DNA of 64,000 bases from Hexactinellida sp. DTS-2022 (Eukaryota > Porifera > Hexactinellida), in assembly GCA_028753945.1 (NCBI GenBank), contig JAPNXP010000007.1, positions 4,960,001 to 5,024,000 on the forward strand, given 5' to 3'. Under the pieces are notes generated by a model. That model worked only from the letters and a program-made list of their open reading frames with translations. It made no database searches and was not told the DNA's origin. A program made the position numbers and the translations under genes. Each line of letters starts with the position of its first letter. Positions within the stretch are counted from its first letter, which is position 1. Below, piece after piece: positions 20,233-32,238 of this stretch.

Positions 20233-23200
20233 ATGAGTAGTATGTCGGCTATTTCCCCTGGAACAGCTGTACCTCCAGAAGAGGATGCTACCATGGATAC
20301 GGAAACAGATAATAGGAATGCAGATGAAGCAGAGCAACCTGATGACTTACACACTTTATCAGGTATTAAATATTCTATAGAATATTTAATATTTTGGATG
20401 ATATTTACAGCAATTACATATTTCATATAGAGGTTGCGAAATTTTCAATAAGCCGCGATATTGGTATAACTACTGATAAAATTATAGATGAGCGAATCGA
20501 ACCTGAAATTACATCTATATAACTTTATATTAATATTTTCTATTACAGTACCCAAGTTCCAATATGTTCCATAGCTAGCTCTCTATTAACTATTTCCGCT
20601 ATAAGCTTATATGTGTGTTAGACTCTGACTCGGGCGTGTCGCTGCTGGAGGTGTCAGAAGCCGCGTCTCTGCTGCGGGAGCTGGTGGCTGCCGAGGCTCT
20701 GCAGCCAGACTCAGCGCAGTCTCTCAAGTACAAGTATATGGGTAAGGAGAGCATTCCTATGGGTGTATTCGTATTAACCGGTCCGGCCATTGAAAATTTA
20801 ATGGATTGTCAGTAAAAATGTAGTGTGCGAATTCAAAGTAATCACTATATAATATATTAACGACAAACAATTAAGTAATCTCAAAAACGATTTGGCCATG
20901 CCCCATTTGCCAAAATTTTTACTATTACAAAACAAGTCGCCACGGCCCTGGAATTGTCAAACATAAAACTCCACTTTAATACGAACTCTATTTGAGCCCC
21001 CTTCAAAAACATTTAGAGGTCCTGGTGTTCGTTATAACGAGGTTCTGCTCTAGAGTGAACTCTCGTTACAACTAAGTGGTTGGGACCTGTAAATAATTTC
21101 GTTATATCCGGATATTAGTTAAAAAAGCGAATAATAATTAATGCATTTAGTGCTCTAGGGGGAAATACCAATTTCGTTATAAGCGAATATTTCTTTATAT
21201 CCGACTCGTTATAACGAGGTTCTACTGTACATAGAGATCTATAGCAAGCTGTCAGAGAGCAGGGACTACGCACACAGCCTGTGCTCCGAGGAGAGAGCTC
21301 TGCTCGGGAGACTGGCCGGACAGAGGGAGCTGACAGACGCGTTTGAATCCGCCCCGCCTCTGCAGGAGGGGGCGGAGGAGACGCAGGTGCGGAGACTGAG
21401 AACCAAACTGCTAAGGATTAGCAACGACCTGGAGCTGAGCAGGGAGAGAATCGTAAAACTGGAGTTCGAGGAGAAGAACTGCAGAGAGGAGATAGAGGAG
21501 CTGGATCAAGAGCAGGACAGGTAGGAGCACTATTGTATGTATACTGTGTAATGCTATTACGTAGTAGCACTAGTATACTTGTTAACTCTATGGGGTTTGA
21601 GTATTTATCACTTATAATTATTTGATAAAGAGATAACTTTTACAGAGCTCCTTTCTAAAACTAATTCAGTTTTTTATAGTTTTGAAATTTGGCCTTTTAA
21701 AGTAAGCCTGACTCTTATACTGTAAAACCTCGTTAGTACGAATACCAGGGGACAGTCAAAACGTGTTTTCCTTATCCGGAATTTGTATTGAAAAGGCTTT
21801 GAAAGAACTGAAATAGTGTTCGTATTACCCGTGTTCCTACTAACGAGATTCTACTGTACTATATTAACTGGAGTGCTGTAGGATCTCAAAGCTGGACAGC
21901 TACGAGGAGCAGGGCCGTCAGCTGGAGGCCGCCATAGAGGAGCTGTGTGTGGACATTAAGCAGCGACAGAGAGAGGGCTCCGAAGTACAGAGCGAGATAG
22001 AGCTGGCAATGGGGTACCTCAGGGAGAGACAGCGCGAGTACGAAGAGCTTCTCTTGAGAGAGGACGAAGCTAAGAAACAGCTGATCAGGGCTAAGACTGC
22101 GCCGACTAACATTCTAGTCGCTATTGATTCTATAAACAGACAGAAAGATGAGTTGTTGGTTTCTATCGAGGATAAACAATCGCAGATGGAAGAGCTGTTG
22201 TTAGAATTCGCGCGGGTGAAGGAAGACGTGAGTAAAAGGGAGGATTTGAAGGATTCGCTTCGAGGCGAGTTTGACAGGCTAGAAATAAGGGGCAGAGAGA
22301 GACACGACGAATTCACTGATATTGAGAGGGGAGTGAACCAGGGATTGCTAGAACAAGGGAGTTATGAGTCAGATTTCATTCTCGTTGATAAGCAAATAAA
22401 GGAGCTGAGTGAGGATATTAAGAAAGAAATGGAACAGCTGGACAAGTGAGTATAAATTTAAGTGATACTCTTTTCCATGCGGTACTTAGTTAATTGAGAA
22501 ATTGGGACTGTGGTGTACAGTAGAACCTCGCTGAAATTAATTTCCGGTTAATACGTACACTATTTCAGTCCCCTTCAAAGTCTTTCAATACAAATGACAC
22601 TGGTTCACTACGAATTTCTGATAAGCGTACACATAAGCACATTTTGACTCCCTTAGTGCTTGTATTAACGGGGTTCTACTGTATATGTTTATTTTATCAT
22701 TTGAATTAAGAGATTAATTCTTCTTTTCAAAAGTACCTTGTTTCTTTCAAAGGCGTTATCTTCCAACAAATTAATTTTTGAATTACAGTAGAACCTCGTT
22801 AGTAGGAACACCAAGGGACCGTCAAAACGTGTACGCCTTATCCGGAGTGCATATTAACCAATATCATTTGTATTTGTAAGGCTTTGAAGGGACTCAAATA
22901 GAGTTCGTATTGACCGGAATCACGTACATATTAATCGTGTTCCTACCAACGAGGTTGTACGTACAGTGGAACCTCGTTAATGCGAACACCAACGGACGGT
23001 AAAATTAGTTCGCTTTATCCGCATTTCGTATTAACCGGAGTAATACCCATTGAATGACCATTGTAGGGACCTGATTTTGTGCATGTTTGTTCGTATTAAC
23101 ATGAATTTCGTACTAACTGTGTTCCTACTAACGAGGTTGTACGTATATCCATGGTTGCCTAACATACGGTTTGCCTAAGACGGCAGAGGTCTCACGACGC

Positions 23201-26200
23201 GCACCAGAAGCACATACGCCGCGCGGAGCTGAGCATCGGGCGTCTGGAGCAGGAGCTGGAGACGCTGCGGGGCGGGAAGAGCAGCCAGCAGCAGGAACTG
23301 GAGAGCAGGGCCGCCCCCATCCCGGAGATAGAGAGACGCACGGGGGAGATGCAGCGGTCTCTCAGGGAGAACCAGGCTCTCCTGGAGGCACAGGTCTTCT
23401 CACAGGTAGGAACCTGTTATTGTTGTTAATATTATTATAACAGGGCACTCTACTTTATAAAGCCATGTTGTGGAAGGTCCCTGTCACCCTGAAAGCTTAA
23501 CTTGTCTTGTTACCTTGTGACAAAAACCGCATTTTAATTATACCTCTCCTCCAGGTGTTCCCTTGCCGAGAGAAATACCGACAATTTGTTAGACTACATT
23601 TTTTTACACAACGATTTATTACATGAGATTAATTTTATTCGTGTATCGAAATATACCTAGATATTCGATGGTTTACACCATTAATTGATACCACCGTTGG
23701 CTGTATTAATTCAATACGCTTGATTAGAGTGTAGTGTACTACGGTGTATTATTAATATGCTGCTATAGACAACAGTGGATCAAGACATCACGGAGCTTAA
23801 GACGAGAGAGAACAGAGTGCTGACTCAGATCTCAGATCTGGACAAGGAGATGAAGGAGAGCGGCCTGCTGGAGAAAACGCGGCTGAAGGAGAGAGAGGCA
23901 GACATGGAGAAAATGTACAAACTGAGAATAACCTTAGAGCAGATCATGGATCAGATTAAGACCAAGTCTGGTGTCATTTCTGAGGAGGGCAAGTGCCTCA
24001 AGGATTTTGAGAATAAGGTAGAATACTATCAATCATATAAGGGCTTACTTATACATACGGATATCAGCAAACATATTTCTATATAAAAACCGGCCGGCTT
24101 CGCAAAAGTGAATTTTTTATGTACAAATTACCATGCTTGTGCTTGAATATTTCATAAGAAAATTACATTGGAAAATTACATTAGAAAGTGTTGGCCATTA
24201 TATAAGTAGGTACAGTAATAACTTGTAATAACAGCCTCCAAAAATGGCCGTAATAGACGGGTTCTAATGTAATTCTTTAATATAATTGGACTCAGTTTAA
24301 CAGCTTGCCTCTAGTAACCTACACAATATACCTTGCCAGTTCTGTCCTATTTATAGGTGGTGCACTACACAGAACTGCACCAGACTGTGAAGGGAGAGGT
24401 TAGCGGGATAATCCAGTTAATCCAGGATTACAAACAGAAGTCAGCTGAGCTGAAAGAGAAATACAAAATATTAGAAACAGAATTGATAGACAGTAAAGAC
24501 GCCTGTGACGAGAACAACAAACTATTACAGAGATCGCGTCTCAAGTACACCAGTGTAATTGGGTACAGAGACACTGTACTGATAGAGCTAAGCAAGGCTA
24601 GAACGCAGCTCGTAGAAACCAGGTTAGGGAGTGAGAAAATATATTAATTTGATTTTTCCGGGAAATTTATATCATTGATTTTAACTTAAATGTATAATGC
24701 TATTCAATTGCGAATTACGCAGTGAATATACTTTACAATATTACGTCGAAATAACTACGATTGAAATAGGTTTCACCCTTTTCAATTAGTAAAAATCCAC
24801 TTTAAATCAATTGATTTTAATTTTCTAAAAAGTATCATTGTTTTCATTCCTGGACCAGGTCTGAGATTGAGGAGCAGAGAGGGGAGATTAAGAAGATGTC
24901 CGGTATGATTAATGCCGCAGAGGAGGAGATGGTTAAACTCAGGAAAAAGTTTGTCATTTTTATTTATTTATTTCCAGCGATCAACTGGGTTACCATTCAC
25001 ATGCTTGCCAATCTTCCATGGATTTGACTTGTAATATAGGGATCCATTGATTTGAACTTTTGCAGTGATACTTTCCAAAACCAGTTGCTCGAGATTTTTC
25101 ATGCCAAATCCAAGGATTTAGATCATTAATTTGTTTTAATAAAATACATTACGAGACTGATAATGTTTAAAAAATTACTCGAAAAGTGTAATACAAACTA
25201 TTGTACAGCCACAGCCATTTTCAGGTACATATTTAGCAATGGAAATTTAGGGAAACCCCATAAATCCGTTGGAATATCCCAAAATGTAGGTATGTGTTAG
25301 TTTAGTCTAGAGTCTAGACTACTATTCAGGGAAACTTTTCCAAAGGCTTGGTAAGTATGCCTTCTACCAAAGGAAGATCTGTACAAATTAGATAGTAGAA
25401 TAACGGTAACACGGACGGGATGATCATGATTCTAACACTGCTATGTTTCCTAATATTATTATACCCGTATTCACTTGTCAGGTACGAGTTGATGCTGCAG
25501 GAGAGAAACGACAGAGGCATCCAGCTGATCGAGAGAAACGAAGAGACTGCTATTTTCTATGAGAAACTGAACGTGCAGGATGCTGTGTTGAGAAGAGGTT
25601 AGAGTTTGTTATCATTGTTTAATCCATTTGTGTAGTATTAACTATTGGGAGGATATTGACAATATGATAATACAAACTGGGGCGGCTCAACCGCTCTATA
25701 GGCCATATAACTAACTGTAAATACTAGGACTGGCATGGCCACTCCAGCCAATGCTAAGCATTCAGTGTTGAGATTCTGCTTTGAATTGAAAGCGTATTCT
25801 AACATTTAAAACAAGAAAAATGTAATACGAAGATTAATAATTTTCTAAAATATTTTTTAATTTTTTCGAGTTGCATTTGTACTGATTAAGAACTGAATTT
25901 ACTCAATAAGTTCCCTTGGATGAAAAATCGCTTGCAATATAAAATCCCAGTGCACTGTATGTACTACTGAGTACTACTGTAGTAGGTAACATTGAGCACT
26001 ACTGTAGTTGAGTATTACTATAGGTAACATTGAGCATATTATAGGTAACATTGAGCTTGAGAGCAGAGAAGAGGAGCTACAGTTCATACGCGTGGAGATC
26101 CGAGATCTGCAGAGACAGATAGAGACGTTACGCAAGTCCCTGCCGCGAGCCAAACAGCTGGACCAGGAGCTGTCGGGTCTACAGCTAGAGCTCTCGGAGA

Positions 26201-27968
26201 CACACGAACAGCTGAGGGGACTCGAGAGGAAGGCGGAGAAGCCGAGTGAGAACCCTACCCGTCTGGTGGAGGTGGGCTCCTTCCCGGTGGACTCCTCCCA
26301 ACAGCTGCAGGGCAAGTCTCTCCGACTGGAGGAACAGCTGATCGCTAAGGAGACCCTGGTGCGGGAGCGGGGGCTGCTGCTGGAGCACGTGGAGAGACTC
26401 ACGGACAAGGCGGCCGTGAGTAGAGACCTGTTTATGTGCAGTCGAACTGTATAACAGCTTATAGTGGTCACATACATATCAGTCCCGTCTGATTCACAAT
26501 AATATTGAACTTGTGTAGCTGTCACTAATAGCTACACTTTTTTGTCCCTTCATGGCTCTAAAACTGTCTTTAATTGTCACTTTCCTGTTTAAAACTTCGT
26601 GTTAATTATCATTCCGAACGATGATCCAGTGCTAAAGATGTAAGTAATTTCTCATCCAATACATTATTAGGTTATTACTACATTATATCTCCACATCACG
26701 ACCCTAATTATTCTAGCTTATACCTGTATATAACGGCCACATGAGTATATTGGCTATTTTTGTCCAGTTGGTTGGCATTAATAGACAGTATCCACAGTAG
26801 TTACTCCCAAATCTCGAATAACACTTGTAATCCGTATTTGTGACTTCAGTGTTTTTGTTTACTTTTGGTAACATCGAAGTACAATATAATCTAGTACAGG
26901 GTTTTTTAAGGTTGAGACCTTGGTGTAATTCAGCAGCGGCCGTGGTGTAGTAATAAATTAGCCCTCAAAGCCAAATATTAAATCCAAACTTCGCGGCTTT
27001 ACTTAACATTGCTTAACGCTGTCCTGCCTAACTAGACGCGAGTGGAGCAGACCAGCAGCTACTCGCGGGACCAGTCCTCCCGCACGAGCGAGGTGCAGAC
27101 GCAGCTGAAGGAGTGCACCAAGAAGCTGATGGCGCTCCTCTCGGAGCTCTCCATGCAGCGAGCCTCCAGCCTGCAGCTGCAGAGAGAGGTGGGCGAGCGG
27201 GAGGGAGAGGTGATAGAGAGCTACCAGAGACTCGAGCAGGGGCTGCCCCCCTCTCAGCAGGCAGAGCTCTCCTGGGAGAGAATGGTAGCATTAGTTATAA
27301 TATCTCGTGTTATACGTAGTGTAATGCTATATACAGTAGAACCTCGTTAATACAAACGCCAATGGACGGTAAAAATTTGTTCGCTTTATCTGGAGATCGT
27401 ATTTACCGGACCCAATGAATAGTCATTGTAGGGAGCGGATTTTGTGGAAGTGTTCGTATTAACCGTGTTCGTACTAACGAGGTTCTACTGTAATTACATT
27501 GTAATGGCCAGTAAGCAAATGAATTTACCATTGCAAATTTGAGTGTAATCGTAAAAATTATAGTGTTAAATTTACACTCTAAATACCTTAAAACCAACCA
27601 CTATAGGATTCTAAAGACTAAATTTTAAATTTCTTAAGGTCATTGAAAGTTGAAAATTTCACAAATTTTTTTGAATTTAAATAAGTAATATTGTACAGTT
27701 TGACTACATACTACTCTATTAGATACGCGCTGAGAAGACCCGAGAGAAGCAGGACGAAGTGCTAGCCTCGGAGGCCTCCAGCAAGATAGACCTCGGGGGC
27801 GGGGTGATAACCACCGCTCCCCGGCGTCCGAACGCGTACATACCGGAGGGAGACGGCGAGCTGCCCATTCCAAAGCCCTACGGGTCCCACGCACCCTTCA
27901 AGCCTTCTGATCAAGGCAGTAACATCAGGCACATCCGTAAGCCGGTGTTAAAACCTATTCAGCTATAG
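20233..27968 (+). CDS. CCDC146: Coiled-coil domain-containing protein 146 homologue
   Basis: Twelve exons join in consistent phases: 20233-20362, 20622-20741, 21235-21520, 21882-22445, 23189-23405, 23769-24017, 24357-24622, 24859-24948, 25482-25597, 26045-26415, 27036-27284, 27723-27968. The product is 967 residues, close to the 955 of human CCDC146. Nearly all of it is coiled coil rich in E, K, R, Q and L. Diagnostic parts are IEEE-like [14 protein letters not shown], then [20 protein letters not shown], and the C-terminus with [20 protein letters not shown] and [19 protein letters not shown], which is highly conserved in this family. CCDC146 (MBO2 in Chlamydomonas) is a centriole and axoneme protein needed for flagellar function. 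The splice acceptors of exons 3 and 4 lie 5 and about 24 bp after the ends of MITEs. Several introns carry further MITEs. Confidence 0.93.
20960..21229. mobile_element. Two abutting MITEs in CCDC146 intron 2
   Basis: A degraded pogo-like copy (about 20960-21053, AGCCCCCTTCAAAAACATT, GGTGTTCGTTATAACGAGG) is followed by one of the GTTATAACGAAG family (21054-21229), which has TGAACTCTCGTTACAAC at the left, GCTCTAGGGGGAAATACC inside and GAGGTTCTACTGTA at the right. The right end is five bases from the exon 3 acceptor. Confidence 0.65.
21718..21858. mobile_element. Pogo-like MITE in CCDC146 intron 3
   Basis: Starts TACTGTAAAACCTCGTTAGTACG and ends TACTAACGAGATTCTACTGTA; inverted ends of about 20 bp. 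It lies 24 bp upstream of exon 4 and so forms the sequence before its splice acceptor. Confidence 0.75.
22517..22683. mobile_element. Pogo-like MITE in CCDC146 intron 4 (first of three)
   Basis: ACAGTAGAACCTCGCTGA at the left and AACGGGGTTCTACTGTA at the right, with the usual CAGTCCCCTTCAAAG inside. Confidence 0.75.
22785..23145. mobile_element. Two back-to-back pogo-like MITEs in CCDC146 intron 4
   Basis: The first copy runs from ACAGTAGAACCTCGTTAG at 22785 to GAGGTTGTACGTA at 22963. The second starts immediately with ACAGTGGAACCTCGTTAATG and ends at 23145 with the same unusual GAGGTTGTACGTA. The shared variant end suggests a tandem duplication or one element inserted into the TA end of the other. 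Exon 5 begins 44 bp downstream. Confidence 0.75.
24040..24215. mobile_element. GGCCAACACC-family repeat in CCDC146 intron 6
   Basis: GGGCTTACTTATACAT at the left pairs with ATTATATAAGTAGG at the right, and GAAAGTGTTGGCC is near the right end. Degraded relative of 15357-15480. Confidence 0.5.
27333..27492. mobile_element. Pogo-like MITE in CCDC146 intron 11
   Basis: ACAGTAGAACCTCGTTAATAC at the left, TACTAACGAGGTTCTACTGTA at the right. Confidence 0.8.
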
Positions 27969-28452
27969 CAGTACATCATCCGTAGTATATACCTGCTTAT
28001 TATAATAAATATCGTATGCATTTATCTACGTATAATCGTTACACAATGATGGAAATAGTCATTACATTCCTATGAACTTATTGTATGGTTGATGAATCAT
28101 GCTACATATCACGTATTGCAACTGTATTAATTACATTGTATAAGTATGGTTGTCCGGTACCATACTTTTACATTGTAATTAACATAGTTTTTGTAAGTAG
28201 GATTCCCACTATCTCTTGTACTATACTGTCTGCTACCAATTAAATTAAAGGAATTTAAAATATGTCTCTACAATTGAACTCCTATTTCATCTCTGTTCTT
28301 ATCAATTAACTTTACACTCTGTTAAGGGATAGTTTACATGATTACGGTATGAAAATAGTTTAATGTGTCAGTCTAATTGTATTTCTATAGTTACTCAAAT
28401 GGCGATATGCTATTTCTCTATTACGGCTTGTATTCTAGAATAGAATTAACGC
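27969..28452. other. Spacer between CCDC146 and ankyrin gene
   Basis: AT-rich, no repeat recognised and no ORF of note. TATAATAAATATCG near 28000 offers AATAAA for the CCDC146 3' end. The region should contain the promoter of the ankyrin gene; no motif identified. Confidence 0.4.
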
Positions 28453-29718
28453 ATGAACGAAGAAGATGATCTGTTTCTAGCCTCCACCATAGGAGACCTA
28501 ATCTGGTTAAAATCCTGCATAGAGCAGGAGGGAATGAATCCACTCGTGTCTCGTAACAAACACGGATTCTCCTGTCTTCATCTGTCTGCTCTGAATGCCC
28601 GACCGAAATGCGTCGAGTACCTCTTGGGGAGAGGTCTGTCCTCTGGCGAGATTATAGAGCAGACCGGCTCTAACACATTCCATCTGGCTGTGCAGAGAAA
28701 GAACGGTTCGCGCGGCGTTCAGACTTTGAAGATTCTCCTCTCCTCTCTCTACCACACGCCCCCTAATGCATACTTAGATCAGCAGAATAAATTAGGGAAA
28801 ACTCCACTGCATCTCGCCATGAGTTTAGGCTACATAGCTTATATTAAAATACTGTTGAAGGCTAATGCGCGAACTGACATACGAGATGGAGTTGGGAACC
28901 TCCCGATTGACTTGTGTAAGATAGAAGGCCATTACGAAGCCATGCGACTGCTACAAGCCCACCAATGGGCACTCGATAAGAACAGCAAACAGCACTACAT
29001 GCTCGTGTCTAAGAACAGAGAGCTCCTGGATAACCAGCAGAAGTCGACCGCCTCTCTTGAGAACCGACAGAAGCTCTCTAGCGAGGCCTACGCGGCCTGG
29101 GCCCAGAAGAAGAGCCTCCCTCTCCTAACCGAGAACAGACTATATACAGACTCGGGTCCTAAGAACACGCCTCCTTCTCTCGCAAAGGCTAAGACACTAA
29201 AGGCTAACAAGGATATATGTCTCACTCTCGAGCAGAAGAAACACAATCTGACTATATACAGGCACACGCAGCCGGCCCCGGCCCCGCTTATAATACGCGC
29301 CACCTCTGCTCTCAGGAAGTACAAGGTTTGGTTACCGGAAGTAGCTATGAAGTCTGCTCCCACCACTCGGCACCAGCGAAGAGGTTCCTTCGAACTGACC
29401 CACTTCTCCCCTCTCAGACCCGCAACTCAAGGCCACTTATCTGTTCGAGTGCCACCTACTAAGGCGCCGCAAAGCACATGTAGTAGCAGTGTGGATATTA
29501 AATCCATACAGGATAGGGTTAAGCCAACTGATCAGTTACTGTATAAGGCGGTGAAGAGAAGTTTGGCATTGAAAGAACGCAATGAAAAACAGAAAGAATT
29601 AATGTTATCCAAATTACCAGTAAAAGTACCCATCCGAATTCAGAATTTTATTTTTCCAGAGAGTCAACCCGATCTCAGTTATGAAGACTACTTAAACTTG
29701 GATTCTCCACAAGTGTGA
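28453..29718 (+). CDS. Ankyrin-repeat protein (ANKRD53-like?)
   Basis: An intronless 421-residue protein. Residues 1-175 hold about five ankyrin repeats; the clearest are NKHGFSCLHLSALNARPKCV, NTFHLAVQRK, NKLGKTPLHLAMSLGYIAYI and GNLPIDLCKIEGHYEAMRLL. The rest is basic and apparently disordered, with a short YAAWAQKKSLP segment and many S, T, P and K residues. Layout and repeat wording remind me of ANKRD53, a spindle and flagellum-associated ankyrin protein, but this is weak. Ankyrin repeats bind proteins. It follows CCDC146 on the same strand after 484 bp. Start codon: first ATG of the open frame, directly before the first repeat. Confidence 0.8.
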   Translation: MNEEDDLFLASTIGDLIWLKSCIEQEGMNPLVSRNKHGFSCLHLSALNARPKCVEYLLGRGLSSGEIIEQTGSNTFHLAVQRKNGSRGVQTLKILLSSLYHTPPNAYLDQQNKLGKTPLHLAMSLGYIAYIKILLKANARTDIRDGVGNLPIDLCKIEGHYEAMRLLQAHQWALDKNSKQHYMLVSKNRELLDNQQKSTASLENRQKLSSEAYAAWAQKKSLPLLTENRLYTDSGPKNTPPSLAKAKTLKANKDICLTLEQKKHNLTIYRHTQPAPAPLIIRATSALRKYKVWLPEVAMKSAPTTRHQRRGSFELTHFSPLRPATQGHLSVRVPPTKAPQSTCSSSVDIKSIQDRVKPTDQLLYKAVKRSLALKERNEKQKELMLSKLPVKVPIRIQNFIFPESQPDLSYEDYLNLDSPQV

Positions 29719-30467
29719 ATATATTTATATAAATATTTATTTATTTATTATATTATACAGGTAAACCTCCCAAAGCGGCACCTCCGAGTAGCGGCAACCT
29801 CCGAGAAGCGGCACAAAATCATTCTCCCGATGGGTGCCGCTTTGGGAGTTTTACCTTACGAGCAACCTCCCAAAGCGGCAACCTCCGAGAAGCGGCACAA
29901 AATCATTCTCCCGATGGGTGCCGCTTTGGGAGGTTTACCTGTATTCAAAAATATAAACTTAAGAAAATATTTAAGAATTATTTATATGCATGGTACAGTA
30001 TTTTTTGAAGAGAATTAGTTTAAAATTAAATTTTGTGATATTAAGAGGACCTGAGTCACTCAATGGAGCTATTTATACTGAAGTGACAAAATATATCAAA
30101 TATGTATGTAATATGACTATAATAAGCGACAAATTTACACGACAATTTACGACAAATTTCACAAATTAACACAATAGAACTTTAACTATCACTGTTAAAT
30201 TTAGTAAATAAGGTGAGTATCAGAGTATGAATTTATTTTCCTAGAATTTCTATTGACGGCCCTGAGTACTAATATAATAATACAAATGGCATTTTTATTG
30301 ACCTCAAGCCCCCGGGGCTTATTTGGGAAAATGTGGTAGTTTGTTTACCCTTGAGCTATTGAGCTTCCTAACAAACAGCTTAATTGGAGAATCTAGTTAC
30401 ACATCATTAATTAGTTCTGCACTAATTACTACTGTTATTATGCATGGAATGTTTCGCTGTATAGCAA
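29719..30467. other. Spacer with one inverted-repeat element
   Basis: Contains the element at 29758-29942; the remainder is AT-rich with no recognised feature. ACGACAATTTACGACAAATT is a short local repeat near 30140. Confidence 0.4.
29758..29942. mobile_element. MITE with ACAGGTAAACCTCCCAAAGC termini and internal direct repeat
   Basis: Left end ACAGGTAAACCTCCCAAAGC and right end GCTTTGGGAGGTTTACCTGT are perfect inverted copies. Inside, the block CCTCCGAGAAGCGGCACAAA to GGGTGCCGCTTTGGGAG occurs twice in direct order (about 29795-29850 and 29872-29935), as if one short copy had duplicated. No ORF. Confidence 0.85.
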
Positions 30468-31091
30468 ATGTATACATTTGCATCATTGGTGTATCTCCTG
30501 GGCTATTCAGTCGTGATTCTCAGCACAGTGCAGAGATTCCCACAGCTCTTACAGGTGTTGAAAGCTGGTAGAGCAGATAGCTTGAGTATAGCCAGTGTTC
30601 AGTTGGACACACTCGCGTATACAATTGCAGCATCATACGGTTATCTACACAATCTATCTTTATTCGTATACGGGGAAATGATTATTCTTTCAGTGCAGAC
30701 TGTTACGTTATTCTTACTTGTATCTCACTACAATAACTTATTGAATGATATAAGAACAATATTTGTGATAGGAATATATTCCCTATGGGTTATCTGTATT
30801 ATTAGCAGATGGATTCCGGAATTTGTACTTACAATACAGTTGTTGTTCTCTATTCCCATAAGTGCCTCCAGCAAGCTATCTCAGATTTGGAGACTGTATC
30901 AGAATAAGAGAGCTGGACAAGTTAACCCGTATTCGTATGCCATCTCAGCTTACGGGTGTTTTGTACGGATTATAACTACCATAATGGAAGTGGGAAATTA
31001 TACAATATTATTTAATTATGCTCTAGCTGCTGTGCTTAACTTGGTTGTTGTTATGTTCATTATAAGATATAGAGAGAAACGATTTGATTAA
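30468..31091 (+). CDS. SLC66A3: PQ-loop transporter, SLC66A3 type
   Basis: The 207-residue product is hydrophobic throughout with about seven membrane helices. It has the two PQ-loop repeats of the family: VQRFPQLLQVLKAGRADSLS (about 21-40) with RFPQ in the usual KxPQ position, and IPISASSKLSQIWRLYQNKR with the second Q. The C-terminal half, with SAYGCFVRIITTIMEVGNYT, matches SLC66A3 (PQLC3) closely. The protein length (human 202) and distance from the start to the first PQ motif agree with this ATG; an in-frame TAG is six bases upstream. SLC66 proteins are lysosomal or ER membrane carriers; the SLC66A3 substrate is not established. Intronless. Confidence 0.9.
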   Translation: MYTFASLVYLLGYSVVILSTVQRFPQLLQVLKAGRADSLSIASVQLDTLAYTIAASYGYLHNLSLFVYGEMIILSVQTVTLFLLVSHYNNLLNDIRTIFVIGIYSLWVICIISRWIPEFVLTIQLLFSIPISASSKLSQIWRLYQNKRAGQVNPYSYAISAYGCFVRIITTIMEVGNYTILFNYALAAVLNLVVVMFIIRYREKRFD

Positions 31092-32238
31092 AGGACTTAT
31101 TAACAGATTTCATTTCATTTATTTATTAATGTAAACACTTGTTTTATTGACTTTATGATTAAATTTATTTTCAGAAGGTTATCTCCTCATACTAGTAAGT
31201 TTTCTTTTAATTTACCTACTAAGGCTTTATATTACAATACTACAATTACAGTGATCCGTTCGTTAAAAATTATTCTCTTCTAGCTACCTAACTACATATA
31301 AATTCCATTATGCATTATATGATGTATTTAAATATAATCGAATTTGAAATTAATTTATACAATCGAGATAACTGTCTAACGGGACAAATTGTCAGGAATT
31401 TCTGTACACTAGATTATGTTTATATGAGTGCTTCTAATTTTCTCCTATCTAGATTTATGCACTCTATACGTATAGCGCGCTCGTGCTCCTGGCTAAAACC
31501 ATTACTGAAGTATCTTTGATAATCGGACACAAATTCTCACTTTTAAAGCAATAACCAATGTGACTGTTCCACTGAATTATTATAAGGCTAGAGTTCATAG
31601 TATGGTCTTGATCTTATGAGTAAGAAGAATTAAACTAAATTCTGAAACAGTCTTTAGGAATGTAATTTAAGTCTTTAATTAATTGCATACCTATAAAGTG
31701 ATTCTCAAGTCCGTCAATATTGGTTTTTACCCTGTAAAGTGTTAGAATTTAATTACTATGGCACTTATTGTACTCAATAAAGCCTTAATTAACAAATAGT
31801 ACATACTTTTCTCATTACTGAATAATTCAGGAATTTAAGAAAGAGGTTTCCATAACTTATGACTAGTCAGCTTATAGTTATAAAATTCTAAGAATTTTTA
31901 AAGCCACTTTACAAATACCATGCTGAATGATATTACCATTATTTAATATTTGCGTTTCAAAAATAGATTTTGTATTTTTTTGTTTGCGTATACAGATTTT
32001 TTTCTAATTTTTACCTTGACTATAATTCATTGTGCTACATTGGTTACGAATCGCACACTAATGTATTATCTCATCCATTACGAACAATTAAAAGAATTTC
32101 ATACATATTGTATACTGATGAAATTAACATTCCTACTTCCACACGATAGAACCCAAAATTATTCACCATATAAATACAGCAGCTTATATCTACATACCAT
32201 TATTAACATTGTATTTTACTTCCCCCCATGATGTTGTA
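31092..32238. other. Spacer between two convergent membrane-protein genes
   Basis: About 1.15 kb, AT-rich. SLC66A3 and the SLC15-type gene point toward each other across it. The word ATACAATCGAGATAACTGTCTAA near 31358 also occurs at about 18612, so a diverged repeat may be present. Nothing else seen. Confidence 0.4.

Noticed and set aside
27028-27291. Proline/alanine-rich minus-strand ORF
   Set aside because: Antisense shadow of CCDC146 exon 11.
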